Shown in pieces: positions 37,116 to 44,645 of a DNA stretch of 64,000 nt. Position numbers and translations under genes: made by a program. The notes beneath the pieces were generated by a model. The model was given only the letters and a program-made list of their open reading frames with translations, made no database searches and was not told where the DNA came from. Every line of letters begins with the position of its first letter. Position 1 is the stretch's first letter. Source of the stretch: Ferrovibrio sp041906005 (GTDB taxonomy: Bacteria; Pseudomonadota; Alphaproteobacteria; Ferrovibrionales; Ferrovibrionaceae); NCBI RefSeq assembly GCF_041906005.1, contig NZ_JAYRJY010000001.1, positions 2,294,001 to 2,358,000 on the forward strand, given 5' to 3'.

Positions 37116-38156
37116 ATGAACCCACCGGCGAAGCCATCGCTGCGGGTTGCGGCTGTCTGCGTTCTCGGTCGCCCCGCATCCACGCCCAAACAGAACCAAC
37201 CCAGAGGCCAACTGCTGGCCCAGATCGTTACCGGCATTCATGAGCGCGGCTGGGCCGCGCTAGATGCTCTGCTGCTGCCCGGCGGCTTCTTCCGTCTGAA
37301 CCGCCCGGTAGGCCACCTGGCCGGATCGAGACGCCTTACCAGCCTGCAGGCGCAAGCCTGCCTCTCGGCCGCCCGCCGCCAGCTCGACCGGCTACAGGAT
37401 CGCTCTGCAGGCTGCCTGCTGGTCACTGGCATGTTAGCTGACCCGTCAGATACCCGGCAGCGGCAAGAACAGCTCTCGGTTGCCCTTTCGGCCGAGCGCG
37501 TGGTCGGCCTGGCTCGAAAGCTGTTTCCCACGGCAGCCGAAGGGGAAGGTCGCCGGCAGACTGTGCCCTGCGCCGAGGACTATGGCAGCACTGATCGGCT
37601 GGTGACCCTGCCGTGCGGGGCCAAGGCGATCCTGTCGGCCTGCTACGACCTGTTCGGCCTGACCGAGACGCCGGGAGGGGCATCGAGCCGGTATCACGCC
37701 ATCCGGGCGTTGAGGACCGGGCAGAAGATCCTCCGCATGGGCGACCAGGGCTTCAAGCAACTCCGTCGGCAATGCCTCGCCGATTGGTCAAACCTGCTGA
37801 CAAAGGAGAAGCCCCACGTGGCTATCGCCACCATTCACGGCTTCGAGCGGCCGGGCCTTGACGGGTTCTGGCAGCGGCATGGCATCGCTGCCGCCTCGGC
37901 CGCCATGCAAGGACGCTTCGTGGTTGGCGCAGCGCATTTCGAGGACTGGCTACCTGCGCCTGGTCAATCGACGCTGGCTTCGGTCGGCGTATCGCGTAAG
38001 CACCTAACAGCTGGGACTGCCCGCAAGGCACACCGCCTGGCACCGAAGGACACCATCCAGATCGAAAAGGATGCCGAGGTGATTGCCTTGGTTCGGCTCT
38101 TCGAGGCTCCGATGAAGCCCGCAGCGCCATCGAAGGCCAAGGCAGCCGCGCCATGA
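37116..38156 (+). CDS. Nitrilase-fold-like protein lacking the catalytic glutamate
   Basis: A 346-residue soluble protein that looks like a distant carbon-nitrogen hydrolase. AILSACYDLFGLTE (Cys at about residue 175) resembles the nitrilase cysteine motif, and GLARKLFPTAAEGEG resembles the lysine segment. The place where nitrilases have PE(x)xLxGY reads LLLPGGFFRL, so the catalytic glutamate appears to be absent. The C-terminal half (FVVGAAHFEDWL and on) fits the end of the fold. CGAGG precedes the ATG at 37116. Its stop overlaps the next small gene (ATGA), so the two are coupled. It may be a pseudoenzyme; the assignment is tentative. Confidence 0.5.
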   Translation: MNPPAKPSLRVAAVCVLGRPASTPKQNQPRGQLLAQIVTGIHERGWAALDALLLPGGFFRLNRPVGHLAGSRRLTSLQAQACLSAARRQLDRLQDRSAGCLLVTGMLADPSDTRQRQEQLSVALSAERVVGLARKLFPTAAEGEGRRQTVPCAEDYGSTDRLVTLPCGAKAILSACYDLFGLTETPGGASSRYHAIRALRTGQKILRMGDQGFKQLRRQCLADWSNLLTKEKPHVAIATIHGFERPGLDGFWQRHGIAAASAAMQGRFVVGAAHFEDWLPAPGQSTLASVGVSRKHLTAGTARKAHRLAPKDTIQIEKDAEVIALVRLFEAPMKPAAPSKAKAAAP

Positions 38157-38368
38157 CTGCCGACGAGCTTTCCGACCTGCTGCAGGCGGCCAAGGCAGAG
38201 GCAAGGGTCTACCTGGTGCTGCCCGGCGATCCCGGCCTGCAATTCGAGTTGGCCGATTTCTCTATCAGCACCAAACGTCCGCATCGGGTCTGGCTGACTG
38301 CCAAGCCGGGAGCCCGCGCTTTCGATCCCGCCGAGGCCAAGCGCATCGCGCCGAAGCCCGGACAGTAA
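38153..38368 (+). CDS. Small protein coupled to the nitrilase-like gene
   Basis: A 71-residue protein, start overlapping the stop of the upstream gene by four bases. It consists of a helix (TADELSDLLQAAKAEARVYL) and a beta-like region (FELADFSISTKRPHRVWLTA). I do not recognise it. Coupling suggests that it acts with the upstream protein. Confidence 0.6.
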   Translation: MTADELSDLLQAAKAEARVYLVLPGDPGLQFELADFSISTKRPHRVWLTAKPGARAFDPAEAKRIAPKPGQ

Positions 38369-38451
38369 TTCCCCGGCTCACTCGAGCCATTCCCCACAAA
38401 CCGATCACTGACAAGCGGCCAGCGCGGTTGGCCGCAACGGGAGATTGTCGC

Positions 38452-38796
38452 ATGTACCATGTGAACGATTATCGCAATGTAGAGCGCATTCGGCAGCTCA
38501 ACGATGCCTTCCGCCGCAGTATGAGCGGCGGACGGGTTCTGATGACCCAGGGCGTGGCAGCAATGGGCAACGAGCGCATCGCCCGGCTCGTGCATATCAT
38601 AAAGACCTATGACCGCTTCGATCATGCCAACGATCCGCATGGCGAACACGATTTTGGCGCGTTCGAGGATGCCGGAGACCGCTTCTTCTTCAAGATCGAC
38701 TACTACGATCCGACGATGGCCTACGGCTCAGAGGACCCCGCAGATCCATCCCGCACTATCCGAGTGCTCACCGTCATGCTGGCCAGCGAATATTGA
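38452..38796 (+). CDS. DUF3768 family protein
   Basis: A 114-residue acidic protein matching what I know of DUF3768: RIRQLNDAFRRSMSGGRVLMTQGV, then FDHANDPHGEHDFGAFE, FFFKIDYYDPTM and RVLTVMLASEY at the end. The family is common in alphaproteobacterial plasmids and islands and has no known function. GGGAG lies nine bases before the ATG. It is followed after seven bases by an HTH gene on the same strand. Confidence 0.85.
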   Translation: MYHVNDYRNVERIRQLNDAFRRSMSGGRVLMTQGVAAMGNERIARLVHIIKTYDRFDHANDPHGEHDFGAFEDAGDRFFFKIDYYDPTMAYGSEDPADPSRTIRVLTVMLASEY

Positions 38797-38803
38797 GGGG
38801 CAC

Positions 38804-39037
38804 ATGCTTGAGGGTGAAAAGACCAATAAGCGGCTGCTGACCATCGAGGACTTCATGGCTGAATATGGTCCACGCCGCACCGTGGCCTATGAGTTGATCG
38901 GCTCAGGCGAGTTGCAGGCGGTCAAGCTCGGCAGGCGAACCTACATCACGCGGGAGGCCGCCGAAGCCTGGATGAAGACCCTGGCGCAGTATGAGCCCGG
39001 CGCAAAACACGTCCGGCGGAACCGGCGACAGCCTTAA
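38804..39037 (+). CDS. Helix-turn-helix DNA-binding protein (excisionase-type)
   Basis: A 77-residue protein: LLTIEDFMAEYGPRRTVAYELIGSGELQAVKLGRRTYITREAAEAWMK is the MerR/excisionase-type HTH plus wing. GAGGGG precedes the ATG. Its stop overlaps the stop of the convergent XRE gene by four bases. It could be a second directionality factor or a regulator of the DUF3768 operon. Confidence 0.78.
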   Translation: MLEGEKTNKRLLTIEDFMAEYGPRRTVAYELIGSGELQAVKLGRRTYITREAAEAWMKTLAQYEPGAKHVRRNRRQP

Positions 39038-39402
39038 CGGCTCTTCTTCTGCTTCGCCTTAACCAAGGCTGTATTGATCTCGGCTAGGTCTTCCGCCGAC
39101 GCGGTGCTCTCGCCGCGTAGGATTTTGCGGACACGGCTGACCAGTTCTTCCTGCCGGATTTCCTCAGCCGTCAACTTCCGGGGCGAAACCCAATCGAAGA
39201 AATCGACCAGGCTAACCTTCAGGGCATCGGCAATATCGAACAGGGTCGATAACCGTGTCGAGGCCGCTCCGGTCTCGATATTCGAGATCACCTCGTCGGT
39301 CTTACCGATCTTTTCGCTGAGTTCTTCCTGGGTCAGGCCTCGCTCCTTGCGGAGTTCGCGGATGCGGCGGCCAAGGAGCTTATTGCGTTCGCTGGATTTC
39401 AT
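39034..39402 (-). CDS. XRE-family transcriptional regulator
   Basis: A 122-residue repressor-like protein. The HTH spans about residues 8-64 (RRIRELRKERGLTQEELSEKIGKTDEVISNIETG...FDIADALKVSLVDFF), followed by a helical C-terminal part that probably dimerises. It is divergent from the SHOCT membrane protein gene, and two inverted repeats lie in the gap next to its start codon, consistent with autoregulation. Confidence 0.88.
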   Translation of the reverse strand: MKSSERNKLLGRRIRELRKERGLTQEELSEKIGKTDEVISNIETGAASTRLSTLFDIADALKVSLVDFFDWVSPRKLTAEEIRQEELVSRVRKILRGESTASAEDLAEINTALVKAKQKKSR

Positions 39403-39406
39403 GGCC

Positions 39407-39454
39407 CCGACTTTCTGTCGGGGAAAGGGGCAAAACCATCGACCAGAAGTCGAT
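39407..39454. promoter_or_regulatory. Two putative XRE operators
   Basis: CCGAC-TTTCT-GTCGG at 39407-39421 and ATCGAC-CAGAA-GTCGAT at 39438-39454 are two inverted repeats with similar half-sites (GTCGG/GTCGA) and five-base spacers. The first overlaps the ribosome site of the XRE gene, so binding would block it. Confidence 0.55.
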
Positions 39455-39575
39455 GAAAGCCATTGACCGAAACCAGAATACCGACTTTTAATCGAAATAC
39501 ATGGGTAAATAGCCCGTCAAGCGGAGTCTTTGTTGGAATGCTGCCGCCCATCGGCGGTCAACTTAGGGGGAAGCA

Positions 39576-40037
39576 ATGTCGAGTGACGAAATCGCGAAAC
39601 TGCACCAGCTATTCAAAGAGGGGGCACTGACCGAACAGGAATACGAGGCGCAGAAGCAGGCGCTCTTGGGCGGCAAGGCGAAGGTCAAAAAGAAGTGGCC
39701 CTGGTGGGTCAAGTTGCCGGTTATCCTGATCGCCATCGGGGTGGGCATCAACGGCTTAATGGGTATTGCCGGAGGCGATGCCAAGGAGGTTCCGAAATGC
39801 GATCACGCCGATGCACGGGACCTAATGCAAAACGCGATTGAGAAGAATCCGTCAGCCAACACGTCCACGCTGCGCCTGCTCGACCTCACCGAAGCCCGTG
39901 AGGTCTCTTACTCGGCCGAGAAGAAAGAGCGGGTATGCACTGGCGTCGCTTTCCTCAACTCAGGCAAGGCGGCGGTGCGCTACCGGATGTGGCTGAGCGC
40001 CAACAATCGGCTTCTGATCGAAGTCAACGAGCTCTGA
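39576..40037 (+). CDS. SHOCT-domain membrane protein
   Basis: A 153-residue protein: a SHOCT motif (KLHQLFKEGALTEQEYEAQKQALLGG, residues 7-32), a basic stretch KVKKKWPWW, one membrane helix (LPVILIAIGVGINGLMGIAGG, about 46-66) and a C-terminal extracytoplasmic domain of about 85 residues with two cysteines. A GGGGGA site precedes the ATG. It lies 21 bases before the secreted hydrolase gene and probably shares its transcript. Function unknown. Confidence 0.75.
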   Translation: MSSDEIAKLHQLFKEGALTEQEYEAQKQALLGGKAKVKKKWPWWVKLPVILIAIGVGINGLMGIAGGDAKEVPKCDHADARDLMQNAIEKNPSANTSTLRLLDLTEAREVSYSAEKKERVCTGVAFLNSGKAAVRYRMWLSANNRLLIEVNEL

Positions 40038-40058
40038 TCGGTTTGAGGAGAAATGACC

Positions 40059-41030
40059 ATGCGGCTCATTATTGCTGTGACTGCGGTGCTGTTTGCCGCC
40101 CAAGCTGCTTTCGCAGCACCTTTGAAAGAGCATTTCGCCGTCGAGACCAACTACAACGGTCAGCGATCCAAGGTTTCGGTCCATACCGTGTTTCCGGACA
40201 TCGGCCTCGACAAATACCCCGTCATGTTCATCGTCCATGGCAGCGGCGGGCAAAGCCACTCCCGCGAACTCTGGTATGCGCAGAAGTTGGCTGAGCTGGG
40301 TGTGTGGTCGGTAATCACTGATCACTTCCGGTATCGCGGCGTCGAGAGCACGGCCTACGATCAGGCAGCAGTAAGCACGGACAACATGGTTTATGACGCC
40401 TTCAAGGTGTTGGACCGCATTGCCGAAAACCCGAAGGTGGACATGAGCCGCGTCGGCATTATGGGGTTCTCAAAGGGCGGTTCTACGTCGCTGCATGCCG
40501 CAATCCCTTCGGTTATCAAGCAGTATTCGGAGAACGGCCATAGGTTTGCGCTGCACATACCTCTCTATCCAGGCTGCACGAACCAGTATTTCGATACGAA
40601 CGCACCAGCGCCGATCTACATGCTTCTCGGGGGTAAGGACGATTACGCCGACCCGAACGTATGCCTCTCATACGCCAAGAAGTTCGAGGCCAAGGGCAGT
40701 AAGATCAAAACAATCGTGTACCCAGAAGGCTTGCATGCCTGGGATTCAACTAAGGAAGAGGTGATCTACGACCGGCGGATTCAGAATTACGCCAAGTGCG
40801 TCATGGAGCAGCAGGCCGACGGAAGCTGGAAAGAGTCGCTCACTGGCCTAACCGTGATGTCTGCCGGGATGGGTCTTAATCCGCGGGCCAACATCCCCGC
40901 TAACATGGGGCGGGCCATGGGTGCATGCCGCACCTACGGTGCCCATTACGGCGGCAACGCCGACGTCAAGTACGATGCCCTTTGGGATATCAAGAAGATC
41001 GTCGAAACCGAGTTTGGATTGGCGCAATAG
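40059..41030 (+). CDS. Secreted alpha/beta hydrolase (dienelactone-hydrolase-like)
   Basis: A 323-residue protein with a signal peptide (LIIAVTAVLFAAQAAFA). The fold is marked by the oxyanion segment FIVHGSGGQSHS, the nucleophile Ser in GIMGFSKGGS (about residue 136), an acid in GGKDDYADP and a His in PEGLHAWDS. It would hydrolyse an ester or peptide in the periplasm. I prefer the ATG at 40059 (GAGGAG eight bases upstream) over the ATG at 40053. It is downstream of the SHOCT gene and upstream of the restriction-modification block. Confidence 0.82.
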   Translation: MRLIIAVTAVLFAAQAAFAAPLKEHFAVETNYNGQRSKVSVHTVFPDIGLDKYPVMFIVHGSGGQSHSRELWYAQKLAELGVWSVITDHFRYRGVESTAYDQAAVSTDNMVYDAFKVLDRIAENPKVDMSRVGIMGFSKGGSTSLHAAIPSVIKQYSENGHRFALHIPLYPGCTNQYFDTNAPAPIYMLLGGKDDYADPNVCLSYAKKFEAKGSKIKTIVYPEGLHAWDSTKEEVIYDRRIQNYAKCVMEQQADGSWKESLTGLTVMSAGMGLNPRANIPANMGRAMGACRTYGAHYGGNADVKYDALWDIKKIVETEFGLAQ

Positions 41031-41153
41031 GTCCGTACGTCTGAGTGTAGGGGGCAGTTGTGTGGCTCTTATTCTCGGGCGGTGTAGGTAAGAGCCAAAC
41101 ACGCGCTAACCGCGATCTGCCGGGTTTGTAACGCGACCAGACGTCACTCCGGC

Positions 41154-41205
41154 GAATCGAGCAAATCGGCCTGTGAATACCGGGGATAACCGATTTGCCC
41201 GATTC
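41154..41205. promoter_or_regulatory. 16-bp inverted repeat upstream of the methyltransferase
   Basis: Arms 41154-41169 (GAATCGAGCAAATCGG) and 41190-41205 are inverted copies matching at 15 of 16 bases across a 20-base spacer. A partial third copy (GAATCGGGC) lies at 41242-41250, 24 bases before the methyltransferase ATG. This could be an operator for control of the restriction-modification genes. Confidence 0.5.
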
Positions 41206-41273
41206 ACATATGCAATCGCGTTCTGTAGCATCCAACTAGGCGAATCGGGCTTGAGCCTGAGGGGAAATCACGC

Positions 41274-42236
41274 ATGTATTCTGTGGAGCTTTGCGCCGGA
41301 GCAGGTGGCCAGGCGTTAGGGGTCGAGCAGGCCGGATTCGGCCATGCCGCGCTGGTCGAAATCGACAAGTGGGCCTGCCAGACGCTTCGGCTGAATCGCC
41401 CCCATTGGCAGGTGATCGAAGACGATCTCAGGGCTGCTGACTATTCCAGCTGGAAAAGAATTGAGCTGCTTGCCGGTGGCTTACCTTGCCCGCCGTTCTC
41501 AGTTGCGGGCAAGCAGCTGGGCGAGAAAGACGAACGCAATCTCTTTGAGATAGGGCTGGAGATCGTCGAGGAGACCCGACCGCACGCGGTAATGTTTGAG
41601 AATGTCCGGGGAATTCTGGATACCGTCTTCGACGATTATCGCGCCCGCATCGCAGAGCGCCTCCGCCGGAGTGGTTATACGGTTTCCTGGCGGCTGCTGA
41701 ACGCGAGTGACTTTGGGGTGCCTCAGCTGCGCCCGCGTGTTGTCTTTGTAGCCCTGCCGAGCGGCGCTGCCGAGCATTTCAAATGGCCAACGCCAGCCCC
41801 GTTTGATGCGCCAACTGTAGGTGAAGTTCTTGGCCCAATGATGGCCGCTGCCGGATGGAGGGGCGCAAAGCAATGGGCGAAGAGGGCGAACGACATTGCT
41901 CCCACAATTGTTGGTGGATCAAAGAAGCACGGCGGACCTGATCTTGGCCCTACGCGGGCGAAAAAGGCTTGGGCCGCGCTAGGCGTAAATGGCCACCTCC
42001 TTGCAGACGCACCTCCGCCTCGTGATTACGTTGGTATGCCTATTCTGACCGTTCCTATGGTCGCGCGACTTCAAGGATTTCCAGAAGACTGGAGTTTTGC
42101 TGGCAAAAAGACCAATGCTTACCGCCAGGTGGGAAACGCATTCCCTCCGCCTGTTGCAAAGGCCGTAGCTCAGCAAATTAAGGCTGCTCTAAAAGCCGCC
42201 GTGCGAAAATCGGTTCGGGTCTCTAAGGCGGCCTAA
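41274..42236 (+). CDS. dcm: DNA cytosine-5 methyltransferase
   Basis: A 320-residue m5C methyltransferase. Motif I (ELCAGAGGQALG) binds AdoMet, motif IV PCPPFS carries the catalytic Cys72, motif VI is ENV (109-111), motif VIII QLRPR and motif X GNAFPPPV. The target-recognition region between VIII and IX is short. It protects host DNA from the NaeI-like nuclease 46 bases downstream, and the Vsr gene that follows repairs T:G mismatches caused by deamination of its product. The symbol is given in the general sense of a Dcm-type enzyme. Confidence 0.92.
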   Translation: MYSVELCAGAGGQALGVEQAGFGHAALVEIDKWACQTLRLNRPHWQVIEDDLRAADYSSWKRIELLAGGLPCPPFSVAGKQLGEKDERNLFEIGLEIVEETRPHAVMFENVRGILDTVFDDYRARIAERLRRSGYTVSWRLLNASDFGVPQLRPRVVFVALPSGAAEHFKWPTPAPFDAPTVGEVLGPMMAAAGWRGAKQWAKRANDIAPTIVGGSKKHGGPDLGPTRAKKAWAALGVNGHLLADAPPPRDYVGMPILTVPMVARLQGFPEDWSFAGKKTNAYRQVGNAFPPPVAKAVAQQIKAALKAAVRKSVRVSKAA

Positions 42237-42282
42237 GCACCGTAATCCTTGAACATCGGGCAGCGGCCGGTAACATTCCGGC

Positions 42283-43140
42283 ATGCTGCCCAATCATCCT
42301 GACTTTCCTGTCGTCAGTCACGTCGCCAACGCGATTGTCCGCGCTGCCGGTGGACCTGCCCGGTTCAGTGCGGAGATCAAATCGTTGCTGCGCAACGCAC
42401 TCGATGAAGTTATCGACGCGCCGCGCACAAGCCGTTTCACGCTTGATGAAATCGAGAAGACCGAGAAGACCTACATTGGCACCAAAGTTGAAAACCTGGT
42501 TCGGAGCTGGCTCGGGTTTCCGCGTGGCTATCTCGACATGCAGGTTGATGGGTTTGAGGTGGACATAAAGAACACCATCAGTTCGACTTGGACCATACCA
42601 CCCGAGGCAATTGGACACCCTTGCTTGCTTATAAGGTGCGATGAAGCCAGGGCGTTGTGCTGGGTTGGCGTTATCCTAATCACCCAGGACAAGCTGAACA
42701 TCGGACTCAACCGCGACCGGAAGACAACAATTCAGGCGGCTATCGCAAGAGAGAGTACGCTTTGGCTGGTGAATGGGGAGCAGTATCCGCCAAACTTTTG
42801 GCTGCACGTAGCACCTGATGCGAGGCGTCATATTATGGAACCGCGTGGCGGCGCAGAGAGGTTGGCGCGGCTGTTCCGTGCCATTCAGCGCATTCCAATC
42901 TCCAGAGTGCTTGTGCAGTCAGTTGCACAGCAGGATGATTACATGAAGCGCATACGCAGAAATGGTGGTGCAAGGGATATTCTTGCACCTGAGCGCATTG
43001 CCATACTCTGGGGACAGAAAGACCGTGGTTTAATCGAGTTCTGCGGACTGCCAGAAGTGGGCGCTGATTCATTTATATCGGTCATGCCCGAAACGCAGGA
43101 GCAGTATCAGGTGCTTCGTGAAGCAGGTCACATCGACTAG
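42283..43140 (+). CDS. NaeI-like type II restriction endonuclease
   Basis: A 285-residue protein resembling the NaeI family. Thr60, Glu70 (GTKVENLV), Asp85 (YLDMQVDG), and Asp94/Lys96 in FEVDIKNT occupy nearly the same positions as the active-site residues I recall for NaeI (Thr60, Glu70, Asp86, Asp95, Lys97). TWTIPPEAIGHPCLLIRCDE is also family-typical. The C-terminal half would be the CAP-like DNA-binding domain. NaeI cuts GCCGGC as a two-site enzyme; whether this one has that target is unknown. It lies between the methyltransferase and vsr genes. Confidence 0.8.
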   Translation: MLPNHPDFPVVSHVANAIVRAAGGPARFSAEIKSLLRNALDEVIDAPRTSRFTLDEIEKTEKTYIGTKVENLVRSWLGFPRGYLDMQVDGFEVDIKNTISSTWTIPPEAIGHPCLLIRCDEARALCWVGVILITQDKLNIGLNRDRKTTIQAAIARESTLWLVNGEQYPPNFWLHVAPDARRHIMEPRGGAERLARLFRAIQRIPISRVLVQSVAQQDDYMKRIRRNGGARDILAPERIAILWGQKDRGLIEFCGLPEVGADSFISVMPETQEQYQVLREAGHID

Positions 43141-43555
43141 CGAGGGCCGGTCCCGCAATATGCGGGCCATCCGTGCCAAGAATACCAAACCCGAGATTAC
43201 GGTCCGCAAGGCATTGCATGCGGCAGGGCTGCGGTTCCGCCTCCACCAGAAGAATCTTCCCGGAAAGCCGGACATAGTATTGGCATCACGCAAACTCATT
43301 GTGGAGGTTCGCGGCTGTTTTTGGCATATGCATGGATGTTCGCTTTCCAACATCCCCGCTTCACGCGTTGATTATTGGGGGCCGAAGCTGGCCCGGAACG
43401 TATCGCGTGACGCAACAAATAAATCCGAGTTGAACAAATTGGGCTGGAAAGTCTTGGAAATTTGGGAGTGTGAAGTTAAGTGCCCGGATGCGCTGCGCCG
43501 ATTGGTGGCGCAAGTGAAAGCAGTGAAGGGTCGTAAGCGGCCGCTCCGGAAATAG
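43118..43555 (+). CDS. vsr: Very short patch repair endonuclease
   Basis: A 145-residue Vsr nuclease, which nicks at T:G mismatches formed by deamination of 5-methylcytosine. RSRNMRAIRAKNTKPEITVRKALHAAGLRFRLH is the family N terminus, PGKPDIVLASRKLIVEVRGCFWHMHGC holds the catalytic Asp and the zinc ligands, and WGPKLARNVSRD follows. The GTG at 43118 overlaps the endonuclease gene by 23 bases and gives the usual length. It is the third gene of the restriction-modification operon. Confidence 0.92.
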   Translation: MKQVTSTSEGRSRNMRAIRAKNTKPEITVRKALHAAGLRFRLHQKNLPGKPDIVLASRKLIVEVRGCFWHMHGCSLSNIPASRVDYWGPKLARNVSRDATNKSELNKLGWKVLEIWECEVKCPDALRRLVAQVKAVKGRKRPLRK

Positions 43556-43566
43556 ATTTTGCAGCT

Positions 43567-44343
43567 TTATTCAGCCTTCATTCGGCGGCGCTTCTCCCGC
43601 CGCTTCACCAGCTCGGCGAGGTTTTTCGGTAATCTGATTCTTTTCGGAAAGCGGTAGTGAGTTGTAACTCGCTTTTCCTCGTGGACTTTCAGTTTTTCTA
43701 GTCGTCTTACGAATGGCCGAATTTCTCGAAGCCTTCGCTGCCAATCGTCTTGGGTTTCCGTGAGATTGGCGATAGACCGTAGAAAGTCACTGCTCACCCA
43801 CTTCCCTGCTTTCAGGTTGAGAAGCTTTGCAAGCCGCTGATGAACCGAAGCGGTGCTTGCCAATCGCACCATCATATTGTCGGGAAGAGAGGAGAAGTAG
43901 TCTTTCTTGCCTTCGTTGCAGGAAGAGCAGATAGCCCAGAGATTCTCGACATCGCTAGTTCCGCCCCATCTCTGAGGAATGCGGTGATCTACATGTAGTC
44001 GAATACCATCCTCAGCGACGGTGCGCCCGCACATCTGGCACTTCCCATGCGCCATGTGGATGACATGTGATCTCAGCTTGTTGCTTACTCCCTCTGCGTT
44101 CCATTCTCCCGGTTTGCGCCTGCGAATGTACTTATAGATCGTGTATCTGCCGCGGACAGGCCGGTCGATCACGAAGTATGGGGAAAGCTCCCTAACACGT
44201 TTATCAAGATGCTGCTGTCGGTCGCCACGCTTGACTGCGAGGCGGCGTATATCACCGATATGGAGCCCTTTCGGATGCTTGCGAAGGGCATCGACTATGC
44301 GCAGATGCAGCGGACTCAATTTTTTCATTCTGCGCTTCGCCAT
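43567..44343 (-). CDS. HNH endonuclease with N-terminal winged helix
   Basis: About 258 residues. An N-terminal helical region (LSPLHLRIVDALRKHPKGLHIGDI) resembles a winged helix. The HNH site follows near residues 95-140: CQMCG, LHVDHRIPQRWGGTSDVENLWAICSSCNEGKK, with two CxxC zinc pairs. The C terminus is very basic. Start codon is uncertain: ATG at 44343 (MAKRRMKKL) is preferred, with 44364 and 44442 possible. It is convergent with vsr, 11 bases apart. It may be an accessory nuclease of the restriction module. Confidence 0.8.
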   Translation of the reverse strand: MAKRRMKKLSPLHLRIVDALRKHPKGLHIGDIRRLAVKRGDRQQHLDKRVRELSPYFVIDRPVRGRYTIYKYIRRRKPGEWNAEGVSNKLRSHVIHMAHGKCQMCGRTVAEDGIRLHVDHRIPQRWGGTSDVENLWAICSSCNEGKKDYFSSLPDNMMVRLASTASVHQRLAKLLNLKAGKWVSSDFLRSIANLTETQDDWQRRLREIRPFVRRLEKLKVHEEKRVTTHYRFPKRIRLPKNLAELVKRREKRRRMKAE

Positions 44344-44456
44344 GACGTTAGGCTCTAGGACCATCGCAAATAATTTGGTCGAGGGTGTACAGCGATCCGA
44401 ATGGCCTTCCGGCAGGGCTTGAAGTCCATGCGTGTGCATCAAAATCCACGGCTGAC

Positions 44457-44481
44457 TTTGCAGTACTGTTGCAGTACGGAG
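44457..44481 (+). repeat. Right-end copy of the 25-bp island repeat
   Basis: Matches 28947-28971 in 24 of 25 bases, same orientation; it contains the palindrome CAGTACTG and a GTACTG/CAGTAC inverted repeat. It lies 42 bases inside the right attachment repeat. In the excised circle the two copies would flank the attachment core, as integrase arm sites do. Confidence 0.65.
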
Positions 44482-44523
44482 CCATTGGACAGCGCAGGGT
44501 CTTAGCTAAATATCTGAAGAGAT

Positions 44524-44567
44524 TGGAGCGGGTGAGGGGAATCGAACCCCCGTCGTAAGCTTGGGAA
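44524..44567 (-). repeat. Right attachment repeat (3' half of intact tRNA-Gly)
   Basis: Covers the anticodon loop, T-arm, acceptor 3' strand and CCA of the tRNA-Gly gene, and is repeated at 28806-28849. It is the right boundary of the island; the tRNA was restored by the incoming copy. Confidence 0.9.
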
Positions 44568-44597
44568 GCTTCTGCTCTACCATTGAGCTACACCCGC
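44524..44597 (-). tRNA. tRNA-Gly (CCC anticodon)
   Basis: A 74-base tRNA on the minus strand: acceptor GCGGGTG/CACCCGC, D-arm GCTC...GAGC, anticodon loop TTCCCAA (anticodon CCC, template bases 44563-44565), T-arm with GGTTCGATTCC, and an encoded CCA. The first anticodon-stem pair is G-A, as in related tRNA-Gly genes I recall. It is the integration target of the island. Confidence 0.93.
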
Positions 44598-44645
44598 CTT
44601 CCGGGCGACCATAGCCAAGCAGCGGGCCGGATTCAACGGGCCGGA

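Larger units (their letters stand above)
28806..44567. mobile_element. Genomic island integrated at tRNA-Gly(CCC), about 15.7 kb
   Basis: Bounded by the 44-bp direct repeats at 28806-28849 and 44524-44567. A tyrosine integrase begins 128 bases inside the left end, reading inward, with an excisionase-like HTH gene behind it. A second 25-bp direct repeat lies just inside each end (28947-28971 and 44457-44481). Contents include a serine recombinase, a putative HUH endonuclease, a restriction-modification block and many unknown genes. There are no conjugation, capsid or packaging genes, so it is a mobilisable or satellite-type island rather than a full ICE or prophage. Several genes have lower GC than the flanking chromosome. 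Confidence 0.88.

Noticed and set aside
41274..44343. Avoidance of GCCGGC inside the island as support for a NaeI-type target
   Set aside because: At least one GCCGGC occurs inside the island (near 31449), so no avoidance is evident by eye; a count against expectation would be needed.
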